The position numbers and the translations under genes were made by a program. Below are positions 1 to 7,817 of a stretch of DNA of 45,852 nucleotides, in pieces (the first letter of the stretch is position 1; each line of letters opens with the position of its first letter). The stretch spans positions 1 through 45,852 of the forward strand of contig CAJXZP010000024.1 in assembly GCA_913062955.1 (NCBI GenBank), read 5' to 3'. Source of the DNA: an uncultured Flavobacteriales bacterium (GTDB taxonomy: Bacteria > Bacteroidota > Bacteroidia > Flavobacteriales_G > Salibacteraceae). The notes under the pieces are model-generated. The model had not been told where the DNA came from, ran no database searches, and saw nothing but the letters and a program-made list of their open reading frames with translations.

Positions 1-3000
1 GTACCCATTCATTCCGGAGTTTAAACAACGTTTAATATCCGTGCTTAAAACACTGGCAGTTAATGCGATGATGGGGATGTTGCATAAAGGCGATTCCAAT
101 TTCTCTCGGATATATTTTGTGGCTTCTATCCCATCCATTTTCGGCATTATTACATCCATTAATATTAAATCATATGCATGAATTTTTATCATATCTAAAA
201 CCTCCTGCCCGTTTTCTACAGTTTCAATATGCACTTCGGAAATCAATTGTTTCAGGGTATCAATAGCGACAATTTGATTGTATTCGTTGTCCTCAGCCAA
301 TAAGATTCTAATCCCGTTTAAAGCCGTAGTATCGCTAATGGAGTCCTTGGATATTTTTTTTATGTCGTGGGTAGAAGCTATTTCAAAAGGAAGGGTAACG
401 GTAAATTTAGATCCTTCATTGAGTTTGCTGAAAACCTGGATATTTCCTTTTTGTAATTCGACCAAGGTTTGCGAAATAGCCAATCCTAAACCGGTACCTC
501 CAAATTTTCGAAAAGTACTAGTTTCTACTTGATGAAAGGATTGAAATAACTCCCCTATTTTATCCGATGGTATACCAATTCCAGTATCACTTACTTCAAA
601 AATCAGCGAAGTATTCATAGGTATCATTTTGGATACTTGAATATGAACCGTTCCTGTTTCGGTAAACTTAATGGCATTTCCACACAGGTTTATTAATACT
701 TGAACGAGTCTAGCTGGATCTCCCACTACTGCTTCGGGTACCGAGTCGGATATATGGGTGGTAAACGTTAATCCTTTTTCTTCGGCCTTGTAACGTAAAA
801 CATTATACACCTGTTTAATCACATTGGATACACGAAAGGGTATATGTTCCAATTCCATTTTTCCAGCTTCGAGTTTACTTAAATCTAGAATATCATTAAT
901 AATGACCAACAAGTTTTCTGACGACTGTTGCACACCATTTAAGTACTTCCGTTGTTTGGCATTTAAATCGGTGTCTAAAGTTAAGCTAGTCATTCCCAAA
1001 ACAGCATTCATAGGGGTTCTGATTTCATGACTCATATTTGCCAAAAATTGCTGTTTAAATTTTTCGGAAAGTTCTGCTCTTTCTTTTTCTCTTCTATATT
1101 CCTGCGTTCTTTGAGATACTTGAAGTTCTAATAAATCCGTTTGCTGTTTGAAGAGGTTTACACGGTAGGTATTATACAAGAAAATAAGAACGCTTGCTAA
1201 AAAACCACAGGTAATATAGAACCAATTGGTTTTCCAAAAGGGAGGCAGAATTGTAAATTTAAACTCCGAGGGTAAACCACACATTTCACTGATCCCGCAA
1301 CTAGTGACCAAGAATGTATATTCACCCGGACTCAAGTTTCGATAATCTATTTTGCTAGTGGAGTGGAGTTCACTCCAATTTTCTTCTAAGCCCTGTAAAA
1401 TGAACTTGTATTTAGCTTGATTTTGTTCATTTACATACATCCCTGAAAAATGAAAGGTCAAATTATTCTGATTATAGGGTAATTGCAAATTGGAAGGAAT
1501 CAAATAGGGAGGGACCAAACTATCCCATTGGAACCCAAGATTGGATTCCTGAGGTTCTTTTGTACCCGAAATGTAGAAGGAATCCGTATTTGGGATCCAC
1601 AAAGTATCCCCTAGAGGGAGTTTATTTAGGGTCCAATTGATGGATGTAAATACACGTGGTTGTGACATAATGTCAATAGAAGTGATGAATGTGGGGTTTA
1701 TACTAGATTCAAGAATCTTGGGAGACAAAACAGTAATTCCATCATTATTACCCAACCATAGATCCCCATTTTCTGTTACAAGGTTTGCATTTTGATTGAA
1801 GTTAATGGAAGGAAGCCCTTGGGTTTTATCGAATGTTCGAATACTTCCAGTGGATTGATCAATAGTAGTTAAAGATTTGTTTTTTGTTAAAAAAACGGTG
1901 TTATTGCTGATTAGAATATTACTTATGGTATGATCATTTAATGATTTGTTTAGACGTATATGTTCTAATTTTTGATGGGGTAAAGAGTACTTGAAAAGAC
2001 CGTGTTCATCGGTGCCAATCCAAACATTATCTAAACTATCCGTTAGTATACAGTTTATTCGTTCACCATAGGTATATCCTGTTAAGGGTAAACTTTCCAG
2101 ATCACTTCCATTATTTATTATCCGTAATACACCTGTTCTGGTGGCGAGCCAAGTTTCATTTGGAGACACAAACTCTAGGGTGAGGTAGGATTGGTCAAGT
2201 GTGCCATTTATATTTTTCGCCAAACGTAACTGATGGGTTTGAGGGTCATAAATGTTCAACCCACCCAAGGACGCAATCCAAATCCCCCCTCGGTGGTCTT
2301 CTTTGATTTGAGTGATTTGGTTGTGCCCTAAGCCTTGACTTTGGGTGATTTGATTCAACGTTTTGGCTACGGGATCATATATTAATAAACCGTTAGCAAT
2401 GGTTCCAATATAAATTATTCCGGTACTGGATTGAAATAGAGCTTGGGCCGATTTGTTGCAAAAAAATTGTGCGGGTTTTAATGGCGTGATTAAGCCCCTT
2501 TTTGGATCGTAAATGTCAATCCCTACTTTGCCAGCAATCCATATATTCCCTTTGGAGGTTTCCAATAATGCGGAGTAATTTCGAGCGGTAAACCCATTGT
2601 TTGGACCAAACCTTTTCAATTTACCTAATTGATTATTGAGAATGTTTATCCCATTAAATCCGCCTAACCAATGTTGGTTTTTGTTATCAAAAAATTGAAT
2701 AGGAATGTATTCGCTACTCAAACCATTATTCTTTGAAATTGTTTTTATTTTTTTATTCTTACGATCTAAAATTACCAGTCCTTTATGCCGTGTGCCCGCA
2801 TAAATTAGGCCCTTAGTGCTTTTGGCTAAGGACAGTATGGAATATCCAGGAAACCCCATTCCTGGTTCGTAAATTTGGAGAATCTTCTTTTGTTCATCAT
2901 AATGATAAAGTCCTTCTTGATAGGCGATATAAAAGGTGTGACTAGAGTCCTGTAATATAGCCTCTGCTGGAGTTTCACTAAAGCCTGCCTTTGGAGATAG

Positions 3001-3909
3001 GTACGTGAGTGTGGATTCTTTTTGGTTAATAATGGAAACTCCCTTAGGGCCACCCGTCCATATTCTATGACTTGAATCTTCGAATACCCTTCTAACGTTA
3101 TTTGAAGGTAAACCAATTTGCATTGAGAAATGAGTGATTTTTTGTTTGGCTTGATTAATTAAATACAAGCCTCTTCCTGTTCCGAGCCAGATACGATCGG
3201 TGTGATCAATATGAACTTTAAATCCAAAGTTTTCGTAAAGCCAGTTTTCATTATTTACATGGGAAATGGTATTGTTTTCTTTATTAATAACATCCAAGCC
3301 AGAAAATGTACCGACCCAAATCAGTCCCTTTGAATCTTGGGCAATGGTCCATACCCGTTTATCACTTAAGCCATGACGTTTTTTATAGGTATAACTATGT
3401 TCACCGTCATAAACCGAGAGCCCTTCATTTGTCCCAATCCAAATTCTACCAAGATGATCTTGCATAAAGCAGTTTACGTTAGAACCATTAATCACACCAT
3501 GCTCCTTGCTAAATATTAGAATAGGTTCATCGGCCATTAATTTCATTTGGGGTAAGGAAGTTTGGACTTTTTCAGGTGAACCTAAGAGGTATGTTTTTAG
3601 CTTTAATGTTTGGGTAGGAAGTTGGGCCCATTGAAAATGTTGGGTATCTGACTTTTGGATTAGTACTTGTTTTTGAATGGGTGATTTTTGGTGCTTTTCA
3701 AATTGATTGCTATTCATTTTATGAGAAGCAAATTGATCAATTGAAAAGGAGTGTAGAGTAGGGGTTACCTGAAATGTTTTCCAGTTTAAAGCCTGACCTT
3801 TTTTCCATTCGGGAGCGTATTTTACGGCCTCAACTAAAGGGGTTTCTTGAATGGAAAAACCGCTCATAATTGTAAGAATTAGAAAAAAAAGCCCCCCTTT
3901 TTTGTACAT
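1..3909 (-). CDS. Hybrid two-component sensor histidine kinase/response regulator (3' end cut off by window)
   Basis: I translated this frame directly; it is open from ATG at 3909 to the window edge (1303 codons). A signal peptide leads into a long periplasmic region with many two-component-regulator propeller repeats (WIGT, WLGT and similar, about residues 140-800). A Y_Y_Y-like domain (about 815-867) and a membrane segment (about 896-916) follow. The DHp H-box NMSHEIRTPMN has its phospho-acceptor at His961. The ATPase domain shows an N box (NLCGNAIKF), DTGIGIP and GGTGLGLAI. A receiver domain begins near 1222 with LAEDNEYN and the acceptor Asp1252 in LMDVIMPKMDG. Proteins of this layout sense extracellular ligands, often glycans, and control nearby genes. 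Whether an AraC-type DNA-binding domain follows the receiver cannot be seen. No SusC/SusD pair lies on the visible side. Function class is certain, ligand unknown. Confidence 0.95.
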   Translation of the reverse strand, partial: MYKKGGLFFLILTIMSGFSIQETPLVEAVKYAPEWKKGQALNWKTFQVTPTLHSFSIDQFASHKMNSNQFEKHQKSPIQKQVLIQKSDTQHFQWAQLPTQTLKLKTYLLGSPEKVQTSLPQMKLMADEPILIFSKEHGVINGSNVNCFMQDHLGRIWIGTNEGLSVYDGEHSYTYKKRHGLSDKRVWTIAQDSKGLIWVGTFSGLDVINKENNTISHVNNENWLYENFGFKVHIDHTDRIWLGTGRGLYLINQAKQKITHFSMQIGLPSNNVRRVFEDSSHRIWTGGPKGVSIINQKESTLTYLSPKAGFSETPAEAILQDSSHTFYIAYQEGLYHYDEQKKILQIYEPGMGFPGYSILSLAKSTKGLIYAGTRHKGLVILDRKNKKIKTISKNNGLSSEYIPIQFFDNKNQHWLGGFNGINILNNQLGKLKRFGPNNGFTARNYSALLETSKGNIWIAGKVGIDIYDPKRGLITPLKPAQFFCNKSAQALFQSSTGIIYIGTIANGLLIYDPVAKTLNQITQSQGLGHNQITQIKEDHRGGIWIASLGGLNIYDPQTHQLRLAKNINGTLDQSYLTLEFVSPNETWLATRTGVLRIINNGSDLESLPLTGYTYGERINCILTDSLDNVWIGTDEHGLFKYSLPHQKLEHIRLNKSLNDHTISNILISNNTVFLTKNKSLTTIDQSTGSIRTFDKTQGLPSINFNQNANLVTENGDLWLGNNDGITVLSPKILESSINPTFITSIDIMSQPRVFTSINWTLNKLPLGDTLWIPNTDSFYISGTKEPQESNLGFQWDSLVPPYLIPSNLQLPYNQNNLTFHFSGMYVNEQNQAKYKFILQGLEENWSELHSTSKIDYRNLSPGEYTFLVTSCGISEMCGLPSEFKFTILPPFWKTNWFYITCGFLASVLIFLYNTYRVNLFKQQTDLLELQVSQRTQEYRREKERAELSEKFKQQFLANMSHEIRTPMNAVLGMTSLTLDTDLNAKQRKYLNGVQQSSENLLVIINDILDLSKLEAGKMELEHIPFRVSNVIKQVYNVLRYKAEEKGLTFTTHISDSVPEAVVGDPARLVQVLINLCGNAIKFTETGTVHIQVSKMIPMNTSLIFEVSDTGIGIPSDKIGELFQSFHQVETSTFRKFGGTGLGLAISQTLVELQKGNIQVFSKLNEGSKFTVTLPFEIASTHDIKKISKDSISDTTALNGIRILLAEDNEYNQIVAIDTLKQLISEVHIETVENGQEVLDMIKIHAYDLILMDVIMPKMDGIEATKYIREKLESPLCNIPIIALTASVLSTDIKRCLNSGMNGY

Positions 3910-3983
3910 CACTCTAGTTAATTACATGATTAAAGGGTCGCGTAAATGAACATCGAAATATTGTAAGTAGGCGTATTGTGAAT

Positions 3984-4010
3984 AGGTTGAATATGGAATT
4001 GAATCAACCT
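3984..4010. repeat. Inverted repeat in the divergent kinase/acetyltransferase gap
   Basis: AGGTTGA (3984-3990) is mirrored by TCAACCT (4004-4010) across a 13-nt spacer. It sits between the divergent sensor kinase and acetyltransferase genes and has no T tract, so an operator-like role is more plausible than a terminator. A 7-bp arm can occur by chance. Confidence 0.35.
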
Positions 4011-4065
4011 AAAGCACCGTAGTAGTTATGCCTATTTATATGCTGAATGTCATAAAGATAGGGAT

Positions 4066-4096
4066 TTGTTTTGAGTATAATGTTATCCTATGTTTG
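4066..4096 (+). promoter_or_regulatory. Bacteroidota-type promoter of the GNAT gene
   Basis: TTG at 4066-4068 and TATGTTTG at 4089-4096 are 20 nt apart and fit the Bacteroidota -33/-7 consensus (TTG, TAnnTTTG). The ATG of the acetyltransferase lies 27 nt after the -7 box. Confidence 0.6.
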
Positions 4097-4122
4097 TTAA
4101 TTAACGATTTAAAATAGGACGA

Positions 4123-4608
4123 ATGACTTTGGAAACCAAAAGATTGATTCTACGACCCTTTTCAGAACAGGATGCTCCATTCTTGTATGAATTGAATAAG
4201 GATGCATACGTAATGAAGTTTACGGGTGACACCCCATTTTTAAACGAAGCGGAGGCCTTGGAGTTTATTAGGAATTATGATCATTATTCATGCTATGGGT
4301 ATTGGAGGTGGACCGTGGTAATAATGGAAACCAAAGAAGTCATTGGATGGTGTGGTTTAAAGTATCATGACGAAGGTTATATAGATATAGGCTTCCGTTT
4401 ATTTAGACGCCATTGGGGCAAGGGTTACGCTACAGAGGCAGCCAAGGTATCGGTCATATATGGTAAGGAAACATTAAAATTATCGCCCATTTGGGGGCGA
4501 GTAGCTAAAGATAATGTGGCCTCCATTCGAGTGCTGGAAAAAATAGGTATGAAATATTTTAAATCCGATAGTTGTGATGGGATAAAGGATGCGTTATTTT
4601 ATCGGTAA
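4123..4608 (+). CDS. GNAT family N-acetyltransferase, RimJ/RimL type
   Basis: The 161-residue protein begins with the typical METKRLILRPF-like strand (here LETKRLILRPFSEQD). It has the acetyl-CoA binding motif around GKGYATEAAK and the late motif NVASIRVLEKIGMK, as in the Acetyltransf_3 branch (RimJ/RimL, SpeG-like). Such enzymes move an acetyl group from acetyl-CoA to an amine on a protein N-terminus or small molecule; the substrate cannot be told from sequence. The gene stands alone, with its own promoter and a strong terminator after the stop. The family call is secure, the substrate unknown. Confidence 0.9.
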   Translation: MTLETKRLILRPFSEQDAPFLYELNKDAYVMKFTGDTPFLNEAEALEFIRNYDHYSCYGYWRWTVVIMETKEVIGWCGLKYHDEGYIDIGFRLFRRHWGKGYATEAAKVSVIYGKETLKLSPIWGRVAKDNVASIRVLEKIGMKYFKSDSCDGIKDALFYR

Positions 4609-4617
4609 CAATCCAGG

Positions 4618-4653
4618 AATCAGAAGGAGCCAATTTGGCTCCTTCTGATTTTT
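4618..4653 (+). terminator. Rho-independent terminator after the GNAT gene
   Basis: A perfect 14-bp stem (AATCAGAAGGAGCC, 4618-4631, with 4636-4649) has a 4-nt AATT loop and runs into a short T tract. It separates the GNAT gene from the convergent DUF1254 gene. The minus-strand side lacks a T tract, so it probably works mainly for the plus strand. Confidence 0.85.
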
Positions 4654-4654
4654 G

Positions 4655-6199
4655 TTATTGGATTAGTTCTGGGTCTCCAGGCTTCCATGATTTATCATAA
4701 AATGTTTCCAAGGGACCATATAACCTAAATATGGTATTCCATGTTTTATTGGGTACGGATTGAATCCAGTTGTTTTCCATACCTACAGGTGGTTTAGGAC
4801 TAATGTATATATCAAAGGAACCGTCTTTGTTTTTGATTAATCCTTCCCTGTTGTTATCTAGCCCTGGAAAACGCTGATCCGTTTGAAGCATTGCTCTGGT
4901 TTGATTATCATACAAAGTAAAAGACCAAAAGTCTTTCGCAGGAACATTTGGGGGTAAATGAATTTTGTAGGTTTTACTTCCATCTAATGCATTTCCCTCA
5001 TTATCTAAATATCCAATTAAATATTGCGAACCTTTACCTACAAATTTTAACGCCATGGCTGGGGTAATACCCGTGGCATAAAAATGCATATATACTCTAG
5101 AGTCTAATAAACGAGCTCCATTCTTCATGAAGTCATAGCGGCCTTCTACAAAAGGATTGGTCCACATTCGTTCTCCTGGGTATACGTACTGGCGTATGTC
5201 TTTGGGGCGAGCGGTTAATGCTCTTGCAGTTACCGATCCAATTTTGGCTGCTTCCGTTAAAATGCCTTTCATTCGTTTATCAGGAGCGAATTCTTTTCCC
5301 TTTTCAATTCCAATACTCGCCAATAAACCTCTAACTTCGGGTTCCAATCCCGTCAATGGTTCCTTTTGAATGACCGTATTTAGTTCTTCCCAAAATCCAA
5401 AATCCATACGATGAATGGTGTTATTAAATTTTCCGGATACATTGACAAATTGCATTACCGGTGGATTTTCAGCTTGGGAGAGTGGATATATTTTAAATTT
5501 TGTTTTGGTTTCATCTATAGCAGGTTTTGGGGATCCACCCTTTTGAAATCCTCTCCAAATCACCCAATTTCCATGAGTTTGTGATTGGGCTACATGATAA
5601 CCCTCTGGGATCGTTCCTTTATAACCCGGTGGCAGAATGAGGAATTTTCCTCCCTGACCTTTATCCGGACCCAGATTGCCAAAATCAGTAACGAACTGAA
5701 ACCAAGCATCATCAATAAATCCTAGAACGTTTGAAGGAGTCTCAATGACCATAGGCTCATCGCCTAACTCCAACCAACTGGCCATATAAACGGATACGGT
5801 ATTCGGGGTTAGCCATAATGCTCTGGAATCCATTAACTCTTCAAAAAGAAGTGCGGTGGAATTGGCCGGACCAAATTCAAGCATTCCCCTTTTTAATCCT
5901 TCCATGGAAGCTACCTGGATGGTAGAAAGAAAAGCCTGTGTAGCACGTTGGAGATCTAAATTATCATATACTTTTTGAGTAGTAGCAATATCTGGAACAC
6001 CATCAAAAGAGGTCAAGGTACCCAACGAAGTTTCTAATACATCGGGAGTCGCAATTCCTGGGGGAGTTTCGGTGGTCATTTTCATAGAAGGAGGGCTGTC
6101 AGGTAGGGGGGGACTATTTACAGCCTTCTTTTCCGAATTTTCACATCCCATAAAAAGAGTGACTGTCAAGGCAGTCAAAAAAAAAGTTTTGGTGTACAT
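4655..6199 (-). CDS. DUF1254/DUF1214 domain lipoprotein
   Basis: The 514-residue protein starts with a lipoprotein signal peptide ending in LFMGC (lipid-modified Cys19) and a proline-rich linker. The N-terminal half matches DUF1254 (sections such as FGPANSTALLFEELMDSR and WVIWRGF). The C-terminal part matches DUF1214 (YDFMKNGARLLDSRVYMHFY, KDFWSFTLYDNQTRAMLQ, WNTIFRLYGPLETFYD). This two-domain architecture is widespread in bacteria and has no firmly established reaction. The signal places it in the envelope, tethered to a membrane. It is monocistronic by spacing: 52 bp separate its start from the YwbE-like gene upstream. Family assignment is strong, function unknown. Confidence 0.9.
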   Translation of the reverse strand: MYTKTFFLTALTVTLFMGCENSEKKAVNSPPLPDSPPSMKMTTETPPGIATPDVLETSLGTLTSFDGVPDIATTQKVYDNLDLQRATQAFLSTIQVASMEGLKRGMLEFGPANSTALLFEELMDSRALWLTPNTVSVYMASWLELGDEPMVIETPSNVLGFIDDAWFQFVTDFGNLGPDKGQGGKFLILPPGYKGTIPEGYHVAQSQTHGNWVIWRGFQKGGSPKPAIDETKTKFKIYPLSQAENPPVMQFVNVSGKFNNTIHRMDFGFWEELNTVIQKEPLTGLEPEVRGLLASIGIEKGKEFAPDKRMKGILTEAAKIGSVTARALTARPKDIRQYVYPGERMWTNPFVEGRYDFMKNGARLLDSRVYMHFYATGITPAMALKFVGKGSQYLIGYLDNEGNALDGSKTYKIHLPPNVPAKDFWSFTLYDNQTRAMLQTDQRFPGLDNNREGLIKNKDGSFDIYISPKPPVGMENNWIQSVPNKTWNTIFRLYGPLETFYDKSWKPGDPELIQ

Positions 6200-6251
6200 G
6201 TGCTGGAGTTTGTTTAGGAATTAAAGGTAAGCAAAAGGAAGTTCATTTTTG

Positions 6252-6473
6252 TTAGTCCACATCTTCCATTAAGACCCATTTTACACGACCAATTTCTCCC
6301 GTATCAATACGAACCTTAACGCCATGAGGATGTTGTGGGGATTTTGTTAAAATACGATCTACTAACCCCTCGGTCAGTTCGCCTGTTCTTTGATGATGTT
6401 TTTGTACTATTTCAACTAAAGCTCCCTCAAAAATATTTTTACGAAGGGTTCCGGTAACTCTTTTATCGTCCAT
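6252..6473 (-). CDS. YwbE family protein (DUF2196)
   Basis: The 73-residue protein resembles Bacillus YwbE: GALVEIVQKHHQRTGELT, ILTKSPQHPHGVKVRI and a final GRVKWVL strand. YwbE-like proteins are small, cytosolic and functionally uncharacterised; the fold looks like a small beta-barrel. The start ATG is preceded by TACTTTTG with only 4 nt between, so its mRNA may be leaderless. Length agrees with the family. Confidence 0.85.
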   Translation of the reverse strand: MDDKRVTGTLRKNIFEGALVEIVQKHHQRTGELTEGLVDRILTKSPQHPHGVKVRIDTGEIGRVKWVLMEDVD

Positions 6474-6477
6474 CGTT

Positions 6478-6485
6478 CAAAAGTA
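6478..6485 (-). promoter_or_regulatory. -7 box directly before the YwbE start
   Basis: TACTTTTG reads on the minus strand and ends 4 nt before the ATG at 6473. By the usual placement of this box, transcription would start at or within a base of the A of ATG. Confidence 0.5.
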
Positions 6486-6572
6486 TTTTTTTTTTCTATT
6501 TTTTACGAATCCTCTGTTTTAATAATCATTATTTTGGACCCGATAAAAAATTAAAACCAAAAATCAATAAAA

Positions 6573-7025
6573 ATGAAACATGTTTTTTTTGCGCTTAGCC
6601 TTGTTTTACTATTCGGATGTGGTGACTCCAACTCAACAGAAGGTAATTCAGATGAATTACTAGTATCCAATTTCATGAAGGATACCCGAAGCCTTGAACG
6701 TGCCAATTATAGTAATCCTATAGAGGCATTTGAAGAATTTGCACGGGAAACTGCAAGTGAAACGATGAGGATTAATGAAGGGAATTTACCTGAATTTTTA
6801 GAAATTGGAAAAAGTTATTCTTCAGGGGTTATTGTGGTTGGAAACCATACCATTGTGAAAATTGTAGACTTTGAAAAGTGTAAGGAATCGGGTTCATGGG
6901 GGGCTTGTATGCCATTTGGCGAAGGCTATATCAAAAGAGGAGACCTAGAATTTAAAAAGGAATACATCAATCAGATTATTGGACGTCCAGATGATCAAAA
7001 AAGAATGGGGTATTTATTCAAATAA
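6573..7025 (+). CDS. Small hypothetical lipoprotein
   Basis: The 150-residue protein has a clear lipoprotein signal (MKHVFFALSLVLLFGC, Cys16) followed by an acidic, serine-rich linker. The mature part has two cysteines close together (EKCKESGSWGACMPFGEGYI), which could form a disulphide in the periplasm. I recognise no family. It is a single gene followed by a strong bidirectional terminator. The start is fixed by the signal peptide. Confidence 0.75.
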   Translation: MKHVFFALSLVLLFGCGDSNSTEGNSDELLVSNFMKDTRSLERANYSNPIEAFEEFARETASETMRINEGNLPEFLEIGKSYSSGVIVVGNHTIVKIVDFEKCKESGSWGACMPFGEGYIKRGDLEFKKEYINQIIGRPDDQKRMGYLFK

Positions 7026-7036
7026 GAAATGTCAAA

Positions 7037-7078
7037 GCATAAAAAATCCCGTAGTGAAAACTACGGGATTTTTTATGC
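7037..7078. terminator. Bidirectional terminator between lipoprotein and lolA-like genes
   Basis: GCATAAAAAATCCCGTAG (7037-7054) pairs perfectly with 7061-7078 around a 6-nt loop, with A and T tracts on opposite sides. It can therefore end both convergent genes. The core ATCCCGTAGT/ACTACGGGAT is found again at 33481-33507. Confidence 0.9.
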
Positions 7079-7089
7079 CTTGTATTTTA

Positions 7090-7749
7090 TTAATCTCTTA
7101 AATCAATCACATCATCCATATTAGATGGGTCAAACACAAACATTGCGTTTTCCATAGCTTGATCATTTCTGATCACTTTTAGGTCGTAAGTATAGGTATT
7201 TCCATCTTTACTAAATATCTCAATTCGAGCCATTTGGTTAGTAGCCGGATTAACATATACTTTAATGGTATGGTATGATTTACCTCCACCTTCTGGAAAT
7301 AATTTAATCATGTGTACTTTCTTACTATCAATGGTCGTTTCATTTCCATATAAGTAATTGAATCCGTTTTCATAAATACTCAATAGGGTAGAAGGGCTAA
7401 CGCTTTCTTCTTCGTCATCGCTAACGGCATCGGTAATTTGACATTCACTATCATCTAGCATTACCGTCCAAAGAGTTTTACCATCACTGTAACGTTCAAT
7501 TCCAGGAAATTCTAATTTGTACTGGTCTGATTTAATCCAAACTTTACCGTTCTGGGTTTCGTCAATAGCATTTGGTTTGTTAACAATTCGGTAACTAAAT
7601 TCCATGTAAATAGTGGCATGAGATTTCGTTTCTGCACTCACTTTATCCAATATTTCTTTGGCTTTCGGGTCCTTTGGATTTTCGTTTTGACTGTATCCCA
7701 TTAATGAAGTGGATAGGGCTACAAGTACTAATAATGCTAGTTTTTTCAT
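7090..7749 (-). CDS. lolA: LolA-like outer membrane lipoprotein carrier protein
   Basis: The 219-residue secreted protein (signal peptide ending near MGYSQ) has the LolA/LolB-like pattern: an N-terminal helix (KAKEILDKVSAETKSHATI), then alternating strands (GKVWIKSDQYKLEFPGIERYSDGKTLWTVML) forming a half-barrel. LolA ferries lipoproteins from the inner to the outer membrane. Placement directly after ftsK is a common Bacteroidota arrangement and supports the call. It lies 68 bp after ftsK and has its own TACCTTTG box in that gap, so it can be transcribed separately. The gene name is by family; carrier activity is inferred. Confidence 0.85.
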   Translation of the reverse strand: MKKLALLVLVALSTSLMGYSQNENPKDPKAKEILDKVSAETKSHATIYMEFSYRIVNKPNAIDETQNGKVWIKSDQYKLEFPGIERYSDGKTLWTVMLDDSECQITDAVSDDEEESVSPSTLLSIYENGFNYLYGNETTIDSKKVHMIKLFPEGGGKSYHTIKVYVNPATNQMARIEIFSKDGNTYTYDLKVIRNDQAMENAMFVFDPSNMDDVIDLRD

Positions 7750-7786
7750 GTGTTTGTGTGTTATATTCTAATCTAGAAATACCGTG

Positions 7787-7794
7787 CAAAGGTA
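7787..7794 (-). promoter_or_regulatory. -7 box of the lolA-like gene
   Basis: TACCTTTG followed by CACGG reads on the minus strand, 37 nt before the ATG at 7749. The extended TAnnTTTGCA form recurs at other promoters in this window. Confidence 0.5.
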
Positions 7795-7817
7795 CTATAT
7801 AAACTGTGGTAGATATT

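Noticed and set aside
2826-3116. 96-residue minus-strand reading frame
   Set aside because: It lies wholly inside the hybrid sensor kinase in another frame on the same strand and has no domain or start signal.
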